Source: Aeromonas salmonicida subsp. salmonicida
Lineage (GTDB): Bacteria; Pseudomonadota; Gammaproteobacteria; Enterobacterales; Aeromonadaceae
Assembly: GCF_001643305.1 (NCBI RefSeq)
Contig: NZ_LSGW01000069.1
Location: 62,001 to 126,000 of the forward strand
Reading direction: 5' to 3'
Length of the DNA: 64,000 nt
Position numbers and translations under genes: made by a program. Position 1 is the first letter of the stretch, and the number at the start of each line of letters is the position of its first letter. Shown piece after piece: positions 1-8,278 of the stretch. Below the pieces are notes generated by a model. The model was not told the DNA's origin and did no database searches. It saw only the letters and a program-made list of their open reading frames with translations.

Positions 1-1
1 G

Positions 2-877
2 GATGAGATCGCCCTGGTAGGCTATCCGGAAAGCCACGAGAAACTCGACGTCAATTACCGTAACGGTAAAGAGGTGTTCGACCGCAACCTGCTGGACCTT
101 CAGATAGTTACCGAAGAGATAGTGGTGAAAAACGATGGGGTAGTCGGGCGCCATCTGGTGGAGCTCAACCTCACCGAGAAGGGCTGCTTCCTCAACCGGG
201 TAGTACGTTCCCAGATAGAGATGCCGTTTGATCGCAACATCATGCTGCAAAAGGGTGACGTGCTGCAGATCAGCGGCGAGAAGCAGCGGGTCAAGCTGCT
301 GGCCAACAAGATCGGCTTCATCAGTATCCACAGCCAGACCACGGATCTGGTCGCCTTCACGACCTTCTTCGTGCTGGGCCTGCTGATCGGCTCCGTCTCC
401 CTGGTATTTGGCCAGCTCGAGTTTGGTCTGGGCAACGCCGTCGGCCTGCTGCTGGCAGGGATCCTGATGGGCTACCTGCGCGCCAACCACCCCACAGTCG
501 GCTATGTGCCGCCCGGGGCATTGCGTCTGGCCAAGGATCTGGGGCTTGCCGTCTTCATGGTGAGCACGGGTCTGAAAGCCGGTGGCGGCATTCTGGATCA
601 CCTGAGCCAGGTCGGTGCCGTGGTGCTCTTCTCCGGCATGCTGGTGACCACCTTGCCGGTACTGGTGGGCTATCTGTTCGGGGTCTGGGTGTTGAAGATG
701 AACCCGGCACTGCTGCTGGGCGCCATCACGGGTGCCCGCACCTGCGCCCCGGCCATGGACGTGGTGAACGAAGCGGCCAACAGCTCCATTCCGGCGCTTG
801 GTTATGCGGGCACCTATGCGGTTGCCAACGTCATGTTGACCCTGGCGGGGTCCTTCATCATCGGCTTCTGGTTCTAA
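2..877 (+). CDS. ybjL: YbjL-type AspT/YidE family transporter, 3' part
   Basis: The reading frame is already open at the left edge, so only about the last 291 residues are present. The visible part starts in an RCK_C (TrkA_C) regulatory domain with a [10 protein letters not shown] segment. It continues into the second half-transporter, with five to six hydrophobic helices and a [10 protein letters not shown] motif typical of the AspT/YidE/YbjL duplication. Family members are inner-membrane antiporter-like proteins of about 560 residues with two membrane halves around paired RCK_C domains. Resemblance to enterobacterial YbjL is strong across the visible part, including the [10 protein letters not shown] and [10 protein letters not shown] stretches. 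The substrate is not established for YbjL; aspartate/alanine exchange is known only for AspT. The gene ends at a TAA followed by a strong hairpin. Confidence 0.88.
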   Translation, partial: DEIALVGYPESHEKLDVNYRNGKEVFDRNLLDLQIVTEEIVVKNDGVVGRHLVELNLTEKGCFLNRVVRSQIEMPFDRNIMLQKGDVLQISGEKQRVKLLANKIGFISIHSQTTDLVAFTTFFVLGLLIGSVSLVFGQLEFGLGNAVGLLLAGILMGYLRANHPTVGYVPPGALRLAKDLGLAVFMVSTGLKAGGGILDHLSQVGAVVLFSGMLVTTLPVLVGYLFGVWVLKMNPALLLGAITGARTCAPAMDVVNEAANSSIPALGYAGTYAVANVMLTLAGSFIIGFWF

Positions 878-900
878 CGCCACATCGGATTTGCTGCAAA

Positions 901-931
901 TAGAAGGGGAGCCGTTATGGCTCCCCTTCTA
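901..931 (+). terminator. Stem-loop terminator after the YbjL-type gene
   Basis: A perfect 13-bp stem (901-913 with 919-931) closes a 5-nt loop and lies 23 nt after the stop codon. An AT-rich but not pure T stretch follows. The rest of the gap up to the next gene (932-1171) shows no convincing gene. Confidence 0.8.
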
Positions 932-1171
932 TATTTCAATTTCACGGCTTCCCCATTCCCTGTCCCCTGACAGATACCGCAACATCTCGTGCCTGCAGCC
1001 ATCCGCATCACACCTCTGCCCCAACAGGCATTCTTGACTATCTCGAACGAGACGGCTGCGGCACCACAAAATAGAGCCAATGGTGCTATCTGACACGTTG
1101 CACCAAACTCAATGAGCTAAGTAGCCCCTTGCCTGCCACTTACACTCAATGAAAAGGGTGAGGTACTCATC

Positions 1172-2689
1172 ATGAAAAGGTTATGGATCATTCTGGGCTG
1201 GATGCTGTGCTGCCTGGCGCCAGCCACGGCGGCTGAACAGACGGCAGCGCCCGACGAAGTACCAGCGTCCCTGGCATTTAGCGCAGAGGAACTGTCCCGC
1301 CCTCGGTTGGGTGACCTCGATGACATGCTGGCGCGACGCACCATCCGGGTGCTCACCACCTACAACAAGACCGGCTACTTCATCAACAAGGGGGTCCAAC
1401 GGGGCGTAACCTACGACGCTTTCATGCAGGTAGAAAAACGGCTCAACGATCAGCTGCGCAAACAGAAGGCCATCAAGCGCCACCTCAAGCTGCAGTTCGT
1501 CTTCATTCCGGTTGCCCGTGAGGCCCTGCTGCAAGCCCTGATCGACGGCAAAGGTGACATAGCGGCAGCCAACCTGACCATCACGGATCAGCGCAAAAAG
1601 CAGGGCGTGGCGTTTACCAATCCCTTATTGGAAAACGTGCGGGAACTGCTGATCTCGGGGCCTCACTCACCCAGGGTGGAGAGTGTCGCCGAACTCGGCG
1701 GCCAAACTGTCCATGTGCGCCCCTCTTCAAGTTACTTCGAGAGCCTCATCGCCTATAACCAGGCCCGCAAAGCCGCGGGAGAGCCGCTCATCGACATCAA
1801 GCCGGCACCGGAATCTCTGGAAGATGAGGATCTGGTGGAGATGGTCAATGCTGGCCTGCTGCCCTTCATCGTCATGGATGAGCACAAGGCTCGTTTCTGG
1901 AAGAAGATTTTTCCCGCCATCCAGATCCACGAACAACCCGCATTCCGTGAAGGGGGGGTCATCGCCTGGGCGGTACGCAAGGAGAGTCCCAAGTTGCTCG
2001 CCATGCTCAACGAGCAGATAGCAGCCCAACGGGGCAAGGCCACAGGAGAGGACATCCTGGCCCGTTACCTCAAGCAGAACAAATTCGTCAAGAGCGCTGC
2101 CGCCGAGACTGAGCGCAAGAAATTCCTGCAGCTGGTAGATCTGTTTCGCCAGTATGGCGATCGTTTCGATGTGGACTGGCTGCTGATCGCGGCTCAGGGC
2201 TATCAGGAGTCGGCACTCAACCACAAGGCGCGCAGCCCAGTCGGTGCCATCGGCATCATGCAGATCATGCCCGCCACCGGCAAAGGTCTGAAGGTAGGCG
2301 ACATTCGCCAGCTCGAACCCAACATCCACGGAGGCGTCAAATACATGCGCTGGATGATCGATCACTACTACGCCGACGAGCCCATGACGGCCCTCGACAA
2401 GGCCTTGTTTTCATTTGCTTCCTACAATGCCGGCCCTGCACGGGTGGCACGACTGCGGACAGAGGCCAAGAAACGGGGACTGGATCCCAACATCTGGTTT
2501 CATAACGTCGAGTATGTGGCGGCCGAGAAAATAGGGCCAGAAACAGTGACCTACGTGGGCAACATCTACAAGTACTACATCGCCTACAAGCTGGTGATGG
2601 AGCAGCTGCAGCTCAAACAGCAGGCCACTGAAACCATCAAACAGCAGGAGACCATCGGTGACAAGGTTTCCTCCGCGACAAAAACATAG
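1172..2689 (+). CDS. MltF-like membrane-bound lytic transglycosylase
   Basis: The 505-residue product begins with a signal sequence (MKRLWIILGWMLCCLAPATA). A periplasmic solute-binding-like domain follows (about residues 50-300) and then a soluble lytic transglycosylase (SLT) domain (about 325-480). This is the MltF architecture and close to the usual length of about 500-520 residues. The SLT core shows QESAL with the likely catalytic glutamate near residue 346, then GAIGIMQIMPATG and SFASYNAGP. MltF enzymes cleave peptidoglycan glycan strands at the outer membrane, leaving 1,6-anhydro ends. The start has GAGG 8 nt upstream. The gene stands alone. The N-terminal half is more diverged from E. 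coli MltF than the SLT domain, so I do not assign the symbol. Confidence 0.85.
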   Translation: MKRLWIILGWMLCCLAPATAAEQTAAPDEVPASLAFSAEELSRPRLGDLDDMLARRTIRVLTTYNKTGYFINKGVQRGVTYDAFMQVEKRLNDQLRKQKAIKRHLKLQFVFIPVAREALLQALIDGKGDIAAANLTITDQRKKQGVAFTNPLLENVRELLISGPHSPRVESVAELGGQTVHVRPSSSYFESLIAYNQARKAAGEPLIDIKPAPESLEDEDLVEMVNAGLLPFIVMDEHKARFWKKIFPAIQIHEQPAFREGGVIAWAVRKESPKLLAMLNEQIAAQRGKATGEDILARYLKQNKFVKSAAAETERKKFLQLVDLFRQYGDRFDVDWLLIAAQGYQESALNHKARSPVGAIGIMQIMPATGKGLKVGDIRQLEPNIHGGVKYMRWMIDHYYADEPMTALDKALFSFASYNAGPARVARLRTEAKKRGLDPNIWFHNVEYVAAEKIGPETVTYVGNIYKYYIAYKLVMEQLQLKQQATETIKQQETIGDKVSSATKT

Positions 2690-2717
2690 CGGCGACCAAG
2701 CCGCTGCCAGCACGAAC

Positions 2718-2757
2718 CAGGCTCCCCACTTTTTACGCGGTGAGCCTGATGTTTTTT
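2718..2757 (+). terminator. Terminator after the transglycosylase gene
   Basis: An imperfect stem of CAGGCTCCCC against GGTGAGCCTG is followed within a few bases by a run of six T (2752-2757), the normal form of an intrinsic terminator. Confidence 0.7.
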
Positions 2758-2902
2758 ACCTCCAGCTCCTTGCCAACGCGACATCAGGCCATCTTGAAAC
2801 AACAAAGCGTCTGCTCATGACCAAAATGCACAAAATGACCAGAACAGCCTTAATAGCCATTACGGTCAGATTATTCTCCAATCAGACACGATTAATTAAC
2901 CT

Positions 2903-2940
2903 CCTTGCAACAATCACAAGAAGTACATCATGTTGCAAGG
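2903..2940 (+). promoter_or_regulatory. Stem-loop enclosing the tctC ribosome binding site
   Basis: A perfect 9-bp inverted repeat, CCTTGCAAC (2903-2911) and GTTGCAAGG (2932-2940), flanks the weak Shine-Dalgarno region and the ATG of tctC (2930-2932). In mRNA the ribosome binding site would sit in the 20-nt loop, with the G of ATG opening the 3' arm. It could also be a DNA operator for a regulator such as the nearby CitB-type protein. I infer a regulatory role from geometry alone. Confidence 0.5.
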
Positions 2941-3895
2941 AACCCTCAAGCGCACCCTGCTCTGCTGCCTGCTTGGCGCCAGCCTCGGCGTACAGGCCAA
3001 AATAGATGAAATCCACTTTCTGGTCACGGGCGGGGCCGGCGGTGGTTGGGACAACACGGCCCGGGGTACCGGCGAGGCGCTGACCAAGTCCGGCCTCATC
3101 ACCACCGCCTCCTATCAGAACATCTCGGCCGGTGGTGGCGCCAAGGCCATCGCCCACCTGATCGAGACCTCGGCCCAGTCCGACAAGACGCTGATGGTCA
3201 ACTCCACCCCCATCATCGTCAAATCCCTCTCCAAGGAGTTGCCGCAGTCCTTCCGGGATCTCACGCCGGTCGCCGCCATTATTGCCGATTATCAGGCACT
3301 GGCCGTACCGCTGGACTCGCCATATCAGGATTGGTCCCAACTGTTGGCGGCCTATGAAGCCAACCCTGCCAAGGTGAAGATAGCCGGCGGATCCGCCCGT
3401 GGCAGCCTGGATCATCTGGTGGCGGCCATGACCTTCAAGAATGGAGGGGCAGATGCCAGCAAGCTGCGCTATGTGGCCTATGATGCGGGCGGCAGCGCCA
3501 TGGCGGCAGTGCTGGCGGGAGAGACACAGGTGCTCTCCACCGGTTTTGGCGAAGCAATGGAGGCGGTCAAATCCGGCCAGATGCGGATCCTCGGTGTCAC
3601 GGCACCCGAGCGGATGCCGGATGCCAGCCAGATCCCGACCTTTAGTGAGCAAGGCAATCCGACTGTCTTTGCCAACTGGCGTGGCTACTTTGCCTCCCCC
3701 ACTGTCAGTGCGCAAAAATCCGCCGAGTTTGCCGCCCTGCTCAAGCAGATGTATGACAAGCCGGAGTGGGAAGTGGTCCGCGCCCGCAACAGCTGGACCA
3801 ATCTCTACCAGTCTGGTCCCGAATTCACCGCCTTTCTCAACAGCCAGGAGCAGCAAATCGGCAGCCTGATGCGTGAGCTCGGCTTCATCAAATAA
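2930..3895 (+). CDS. tctC: Tripartite tricarboxylate transporter substrate-binding protein
   Basis: A 321-residue periplasmic protein of the TctC/Bug family. It has a cleavable signal peptide (residues 1 to about 23, ending GVQA), followed by HFLVTGGAGGGWDNTARG, the ligand-loop region typical of TctC. The family captures citrate, tricarballylate or related carboxylates and hands them to the TctA/TctB membrane complex. It is the first gene of tctC-tctB-tctA, 42 nt before tctB. A divergent-family CitA/CitB-type two-component system lies just beyond tctA in the opposite orientation, which supports a di- or tricarboxylate substrate. The exact ligand cannot be read from sequence. The start codon lies at the edge of a perfect inverted repeat. 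Confidence 0.93.
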   Translation: MLQGTLKRTLLCCLLGASLGVQAKIDEIHFLVTGGAGGGWDNTARGTGEALTKSGLITTASYQNISAGGGAKAIAHLIETSAQSDKTLMVNSTPIIVKSLSKELPQSFRDLTPVAAIIADYQALAVPLDSPYQDWSQLLAAYEANPAKVKIAGGSARGSLDHLVAAMTFKNGGADASKLRYVAYDAGGSAMAAVLAGETQVLSTGFGEAMEAVKSGQMRILGVTAPERMPDASQIPTFSEQGNPTVFANWRGYFASPTVSAQKSAEFAALLKQMYDKPEWEVVRARNSWTNLYQSGPEFTAFLNSQEQQIGSLMRELGFIK

Positions 3896-3937
3896 TCCCT
3901 CAGTGGCGGGCGAGGCCCGCCCATTGGAGTCACCGTT

Positions 3938-4399
3938 ATGCACATGACCAAGGAGCGGCTCGGGGGGCTGCTGTTTTTGCTGCTCTCCCTCGCCTATGGC
4001 TATCACGCCACCCTGATCCCCGGTTATCCCGGGGACGAGTATGAACCCTTTACCGCCAGCACCTTGCCCTATGCCCTGTCAGGCGTCGGCGCCCTGCTCT
4101 CCCTGCTGCTGATCTGTTTCCCTGGCGGAGAGAGACTGCATAAGGAAGCCGGTAACTGGCGGCTGGTATTTGCCTTGCTGCTGCTGATGCTGATCTATGG
4201 GGTGGCCCTCGGCTGGCTCGGCTTTGTCATCGCCACCATCCTGTTCCTCATCGGCGGGATCCGCTTGATGGGCGAGCGGAGCCTCTCCTTCGCCTGCAAG
4301 GTGAGTGTGCCCCTCACCCTCATTTTCTGGGCTCTGTTGACCAAGGTGCTCAACGTCTACCTCGAACCGGGTCGGCTGTTCACCTACTTGCTGGGATAA
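3938..4399 (+). CDS. tctB: Small membrane subunit TctB of the tricarboxylate transporter
   Basis: A 153-residue protein with four predicted transmembrane segments (about residues 8-25, 45-62, 75-110 split in two, 125-145), which is normal for TctB. TctB is the small integral-membrane partner of TctA. The start ATG has GGAG 8 nt upstream; an alternative ATG lies two codons later. Only 9 nt separate its stop from tctA. Sequence conservation in TctB is low across bacteria, so the call rests on topology, length and position between tctC and tctA. Confidence 0.9.
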   Translation: MHMTKERLGGLLFLLLSLAYGYHATLIPGYPGDEYEPFTASTLPYALSGVGALLSLLLICFPGGERLHKEAGNWRLVFALLLLMLIYGVALGWLGFVIATILFLIGGIRLMGERSLSFACKVSVPLTLIFWALLTKVLNVYLEPGRLFTYLLG

Positions 4400-4408
4400 G
4401 GAAATCAC

Positions 4409-5941
4409 ATGTTAGACGGAATCTTGCAAGGCCTGGGCACCGCCATGATGCCCATCAACATCTTCATGGTGATAGTAGGCTGCTTCGTCGGCACCTTCAT
4501 CGGCATGCTGCCGGGGCTGGGCCCGGTCACCGCCATCGCCCTGATGATCCCCATCACCTACGGGCTGGATCCGGCTTCCGGCATCATATTGATGGCCGGG
4601 GTCTACTACGGCTCCATGTTCGGTGGATCCACCTCCTCCATTCTGATCAACACACCGGGTTGCTCGGCCAGCATGATCACCGCCATCGACGGCTATCCCA
4701 TGGCCTGCAAGGGCCAGGCCGGCAAGGCCCTGGCCATCGCGGCCTACGCCTCCTTCACCGGCGGCACTCTGTCGGCCATCTTCCTGATGGTGGCGGCACC
4801 GCTGCTCGCCAAGGTGTCCCTCTCCTTCCAGTCGGCGGACTACTTCGCCCTCATGGTACTGGGACTCTCCGCCGTGGCCGCCTTCGCCGGCAAGGGACAG
4901 GTACTCAAGGCGCTGATCATGGCGCTGTTTGGCATCATGCTCTCCACCGTCGGCATCGATCGCAGCGTTGGGGTGGACAGGTTCACCTTCGGCCTGCCGG
5001 ACTTGCGCGATGGCTTCTCCTTCCTGCTGCTGGCCATGGCCACCTTCGCCCTGGCGGAGATCCTGATGACGGTGCTGCGCCCGGGCAAGGACACCAGCAA
5101 GGAGGAGGTGAGCAAGATCCAGCAGCTCGGCTCCCTCAAGCTGAGCAAGACCGAGGTAAAAGAGATAGCGCCGCCCATAGTGCGCTCCTCTGTGCTGGGC
5201 TTTCTCATCGGCGTGCTGCCGGGGGCCGGTGCCACCATCGCCTCCTTCATGGCCTATGGTGCCGAGCGCAACTTCGCCAGCAAGCGCAGGCAGGAGGAGT
5301 TCGGCAAGGGCAGCCTGACCGGCGTAGCCGCGCCGGAAGCGGCCAACAATGCGGCTTCCAGTGGTGCCTTCGTGCCCCTGCTGACTCTGGGGATCCCGGG
5401 CTCGGGCACCACGGCACTGATGCTGGGGGCGCTCATCGCCTATGGCATTCAGCCGGGCCCTCGCCTCTTCATGGAGCACCCAGACGTCTTCTGGTCGGTG
5501 ATCATCTCCATGTATCTGGGCAACGTGGTACTGCTGATCCTCAACCTGCCGCTTATTCCCTATCTGGCAAAGATCCTGCAAGTACCGCGTCCCGTGCTCA
5601 TTCCCATGGTATTGCTGTTCTCGCTGATCGGGGTCTACCTGGTCTCTTTCAACACCATGGACATCTATGTGATGGCGCTGGTGGCGCTGATCGCCATCGG
5701 GCTGCGCCTGCTGGACTTCCCCATGGCTCCCATGCTGCTCGGCTTCATTCTGGGTGGTATGCTGGAGGACAACCTGCGCCGGGCCCTGGTCATCAACGAC
5801 GGCTCCCTGAGTTTTCTGTGGGAGCGTCCCATCACCCTCGGCTTCACACTGGTCACCCTGGTGATGCTGCTGTTGCCAATCTGGCAGTGGTGGCAGGCTC
5901 GCAGGGCGCCAGTGGAAACGCTGCACTCGGAGCTGACCTGA
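4409..5941 (+). CDS. tctA: Large membrane permease TctA of the tricarboxylate transporter
   Basis: A 510-residue polytopic inner-membrane protein with about 11-12 hydrophobic helices. The family signature region near residues 20-45 (GCFVGTFIGMLPGLGPVTAIA) and a second copy near residue 260 (GFLIGVLPGAGATIASFMAYG) are both clear, and they reflect the internal repeat of TctA. TctA carries the substrate across the membrane using the cation gradient, after delivery by TctC. AAGGA precedes the start. The operon ends here at a bidirectional hairpin that faces the response-regulator gene. Confidence 0.94.
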   Translation: MLDGILQGLGTAMMPINIFMVIVGCFVGTFIGMLPGLGPVTAIALMIPITYGLDPASGIILMAGVYYGSMFGGSTSSILINTPGCSASMITAIDGYPMACKGQAGKALAIAAYASFTGGTLSAIFLMVAAPLLAKVSLSFQSADYFALMVLGLSAVAAFAGKGQVLKALIMALFGIMLSTVGIDRSVGVDRFTFGLPDLRDGFSFLLLAMATFALAEILMTVLRPGKDTSKEEVSKIQQLGSLKLSKTEVKEIAPPIVRSSVLGFLIGVLPGAGATIASFMAYGAERNFASKRRQEEFGKGSLTGVAAPEAANNAASSGAFVPLLTLGIPGSGTTALMLGALIAYGIQPGPRLFMEHPDVFWSVIISMYLGNVVLLILNLPLIPYLAKILQVPRPVLIPMVLLFSLIGVYLVSFNTMDIYVMALVALIAIGLRLLDFPMAPMLLGFILGGMLEDNLRRALVINDGSLSFLWERPITLGFTLVTLVMLLLPIWQWWQARRAPVETLHSELT

Positions 5942-5961
5942 TCACCATGAGCTTGCAATGT

Positions 5962-5987
5962 AAAAGAGCGCCCAAAGGCGCTCTTTT
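5962..5987. terminator. Bidirectional terminator between tctA and the response regulator
   Basis: AAAAGAGCGCC (5962-5972), loop CAAA, then GGCGCTCTTTT (5977-5987) form an 11-bp stem with A-tract and T-tract on the two sides. It can end transcription from both convergent units. Confidence 0.85.
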
Positions 5988-6022
5988 TATGACATCAAAG
6001 ATGGGTGTAACATGCTGATGCG

Positions 6023-6694
6023 TCAGTGTTGGCGCTTCTGTATTGCCTGATAGCGGCGCTCCGGCCGCCCGACGGTGCCATATTCCAGCTCAGGGCTCGC
6101 CAGCTGCTGGCCCACCAGAAACTCCAGATAACGGCGCGCCGTGGTGCGGCTCACCCCCACCCGGTTACCTATCTCCTCGGCACTGGCTCCCACCCCCGTC
6201 AGCGCCGCCAATACCCGTTGCAGGGTAAGCGCGTCTATCCCTTTGGGCAGGCCGCCGGCCGCCACCTGCTGCAGCGGAGTACCGAACAGGGCATCCACCG
6301 CCTGCTGATCGATGTCAGCCAGCGCGGCGCGGCTCTGACAATAGTTATCAAGCGTATCCCGCAATCGTTCGAACACCACGGGTTTGAGAATGAAGTCCAC
6401 CACCCCGAGCCGCATCGCCTCTTGCAGTGCCGCCGCCTCCCGCGCGGCAGTGAGCAGGATGACATCCAGACAGGCCCCTGCCTGACGCAGTTCACGCAGC
6501 AGGGCAAAACCCTCTCCGTCGGGCAACCACACATCCAGCAACACCAGATCGGGTTTGAGGATGCCAATCTGCTCTCTGGCATCGAACAGGGTGAGCGTCA
6601 CCCCAAGCACCTCGAAGCCCGCCAGCCGCTGAACGAAGCGGCGGTGGATCTCGGCGATGGCCGGATCATCTTCGACGATCAGGATCTTGATCAC
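6023..6694 (-). CDS. CitB/DcuR-type response regulator
   Basis: A 223-residue regulator with an N-terminal receiver domain (about residues 1-120). It has EDD near residue 8, a phospho-acceptor aspartate in LLDVWLPD near residue 54, and a lysine in ILKPV near residue 104. The C-terminal winged helix (about 165-215) reads SAEEIGNRVGVSRTTARRYL and matches the CitB/DctR/DcuR class controlling carboxylate uptake. The start is a GTG at 6694. Its GGAGG lies inside the last codons of the upstream kinase gene, so translation is probably coupled. It most likely controls the convergent tctCBA operon; this is inference from position. Confidence 0.92.
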   Translation of the reverse strand: MIKILIVEDDPAIAEIHRRFVQRLAGFEVLGVTLTLFDAREQIGILKPDLVLLDVWLPDGEGFALLRELRQAGACLDVILLTAAREAAALQEAMRLGVVDFILKPVVFERLRDTLDNYCQSRAALADIDQQAVDALFGTPLQQVAAGGLPKGIDALTLQRVLAALTGVGASAEEIGNRVGVSRTTARRYLEFLVGQQLASPELEYGTVGRPERRYQAIQKRQH

Positions 6695-8278
6695 TCACAC
6701 CTCCTTGGGAATGTAACAGACGACGCAACTTCCCTGCGTCGTGGCTTCTATGGTGATGGTCCCCTGCAGGGCATCCAGCGTCTTGCGCACCAGAGCAAGG
6801 CCGATACCGTGACCGGGCTCGACCTTGCTGCTGACCCCGCGCTCGAACAACCTGTCTGCCAGGGCAGGATCTATGCCGCCGGCTCCGTCCTCCACCTCCA
6901 GGATGAGATCCTGGCCGAGATCGCTCAACGAGACCCGGATCGGCTGGTAAGGCGCACCGTGGCGACGGGTCGCCTCGAAGGCATTGTCGATGAGATTGCC
7001 CAGCAGTGTCACCAGCTGGGAACCGCTCACACGAAGAGGGATGTCGTGCAGACGAGAATCTGGGTCCACCACCAACACCAGCCCCAGCTCGTGGGCCCTG
7101 TGATACTTGCCAAGCAACAGCCCTGCCACCTTGGGCTTGGCAATGGCCCCCATCAAGAAGCTGAGCAGGGTTTGCTCGGTAGCAGCTTCCCGTCCGATGA
7201 AGGCGAGCGCCTCCTGGGTAGCACCCAGTTCTATCATGCCGGCTATGGTGCCGAGCTGGTTGTTGTGTTCGTGGGTCTGTACCCGCAACAGGTCACTGTA
7301 TGCCTGTACCTGGGAGAGCTGGGCGCTGAGCTCGGCCAGCTCATCCTTGCGCCGAAAACTCGACACGGCGCCGATCAGCTTGCCGTCCCGCACCAGCGGC
7401 AACCGGTTGACGATGAGCTGCTGGCCATTGAGCACTATCTCTTCGTCATACTGGGGGCGCGGATCCTGAATGAGGGAGAGCATGCGGCTTTCAGGCAACA
7501 GTTGGGTGACGGGTTGGCCGATGGCCGCCCTGGCAGCCTGCTCATCGAGGCGCAGCAGCCGGATGCCGTTCGGGTTGAGGGAGGTAAGTCGGCCTTGCTC
7601 ATCTATGGTGAGGATCCCCTCGCGTACGGTGCGCAGGGTGCAATCCAGCTCGGCATAGAGGCGCCCGATCTGCTCGGGTTCGAACCCGAGAATCGCCCGC
7701 TTGTAGCGCCGCGCCAGCCAGGCGGCAGCAGCGCTGTTGAGCAAGACGATAATCAGGGTCATCGCCAGACCAAAGCGCAGAAAATCCTGTAGATCTGCGT
7801 CTATGTCGCGCACCAGATAACCGACCGACACCACGCCGATGACCTGTCCCATCTCGTTGCGGATCGGCCCCTTGCCGCGCACCGAGACACCGAGCGACCC
7901 CTGGGCACGGGAAATATAGGCTTCTCCTTGCAAGGCTCGGGCAGGATCGTCCCCCACCATGGGCTGGCCGATGCGATCCGCATTGGGGTGCACCAGCCGC
8001 CTCGCCTTGCTGTCACCGATAACGATGTAACTGGCGCCGACTTCGGCGCGGATCCGCTCAACCAGCACATTGAGCCGGGCTGTGTCCCCCCGCTTCACCC
8101 CGGCAATGACGCCGGGCTCACGGGCCACCAGCCGCGCCACGTCAAGGGCCTGATCGCCTACCTCCTGGTAGCGCTGCTCGGAAACGTAGTAGTAACTGGC
8201 CCCGCTCAGCAACACCAGTTGCAGCAGACTGACCAGACAGAGCATGAGCAGGAAGCGTCCTTGCAACCCGAGCGTCAT
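6695..8278 (-). CDS. CitA/DcuS-type sensor histidine kinase
   Basis: A 527-residue kinase. Residues about 8-30 form a membrane anchor. A periplasmic sensor domain of CitA/DcuS type (about 35-165) follows, then a second helix near 170-190, a cytoplasmic PAS domain (about 215-310), an H-box with HEHNN (about residue 335) and an HATPase domain with NLIDNAFEA, EDGAGGID and GHGIGLALV. The HEHNNQL H-box is characteristic of the citrate/fumarate sensor family. The start ATG overlaps the stop of the upstream ROK gene (ATGA, 8275-8278), and the stop touches the next gene, so mlc-like, kinase and regulator form one coupled unit. A longer upstream reading frame exists but lies wholly within the ROK gene. 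Confidence 0.92.
   Translation of the reverse strand: MTLGLQGRFLLMLCLVSLLQLVLLSGASYYYVSEQRYQEVGDQALDVARLVAREPGVIAGVKRGDTARLNVLVERIRAEVGASYIVIGDSKARRLVHPNADRIGQPMVGDDPARALQGEAYISRAQGSLGVSVRGKGPIRNEMGQVIGVVSVGYLVRDIDADLQDFLRFGLAMTLIIVLLNSAAAAWLARRYKRAILGFEPEQIGRLYAELDCTLRTVREGILTIDEQGRLTSLNPNGIRLLRLDEQAARAAIGQPVTQLLPESRMLSLIQDPRPQYDEEIVLNGQQLIVNRLPLVRDGKLIGAVSSFRRKDELAELSAQLSQVQAYSDLLRVQTHEHNNQLGTIAGMIELGATQEALAFIGREAATEQTLLSFLMGAIAKPKVAGLLLGKYHRAHELGLVLVVDPDSRLHDIPLRVSGSQLVTLLGNLIDNAFEATRRHGAPYQPIRVSLSDLGQDLILEVEDGAGGIDPALADRLFERGVSSKVEPGHGIGLALVRKTLDALQGTITIEATTQGSCVVCYIPKEV

Noticed and set aside
4412-5926. Long minus-strand reading frame antisense to tctA (504 codons)
   Set aside because: It mirrors tctA with a low-complexity His/Gln/Gly-rich product. 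tctA is a clear family member, so the antisense frame is a GC-bias shadow.
6026-7792. Plus-strand frame of 588 codons opposite the response regulator and kinase
   Set aside because: It lies wholly opposite two well-supported genes and has no family features.
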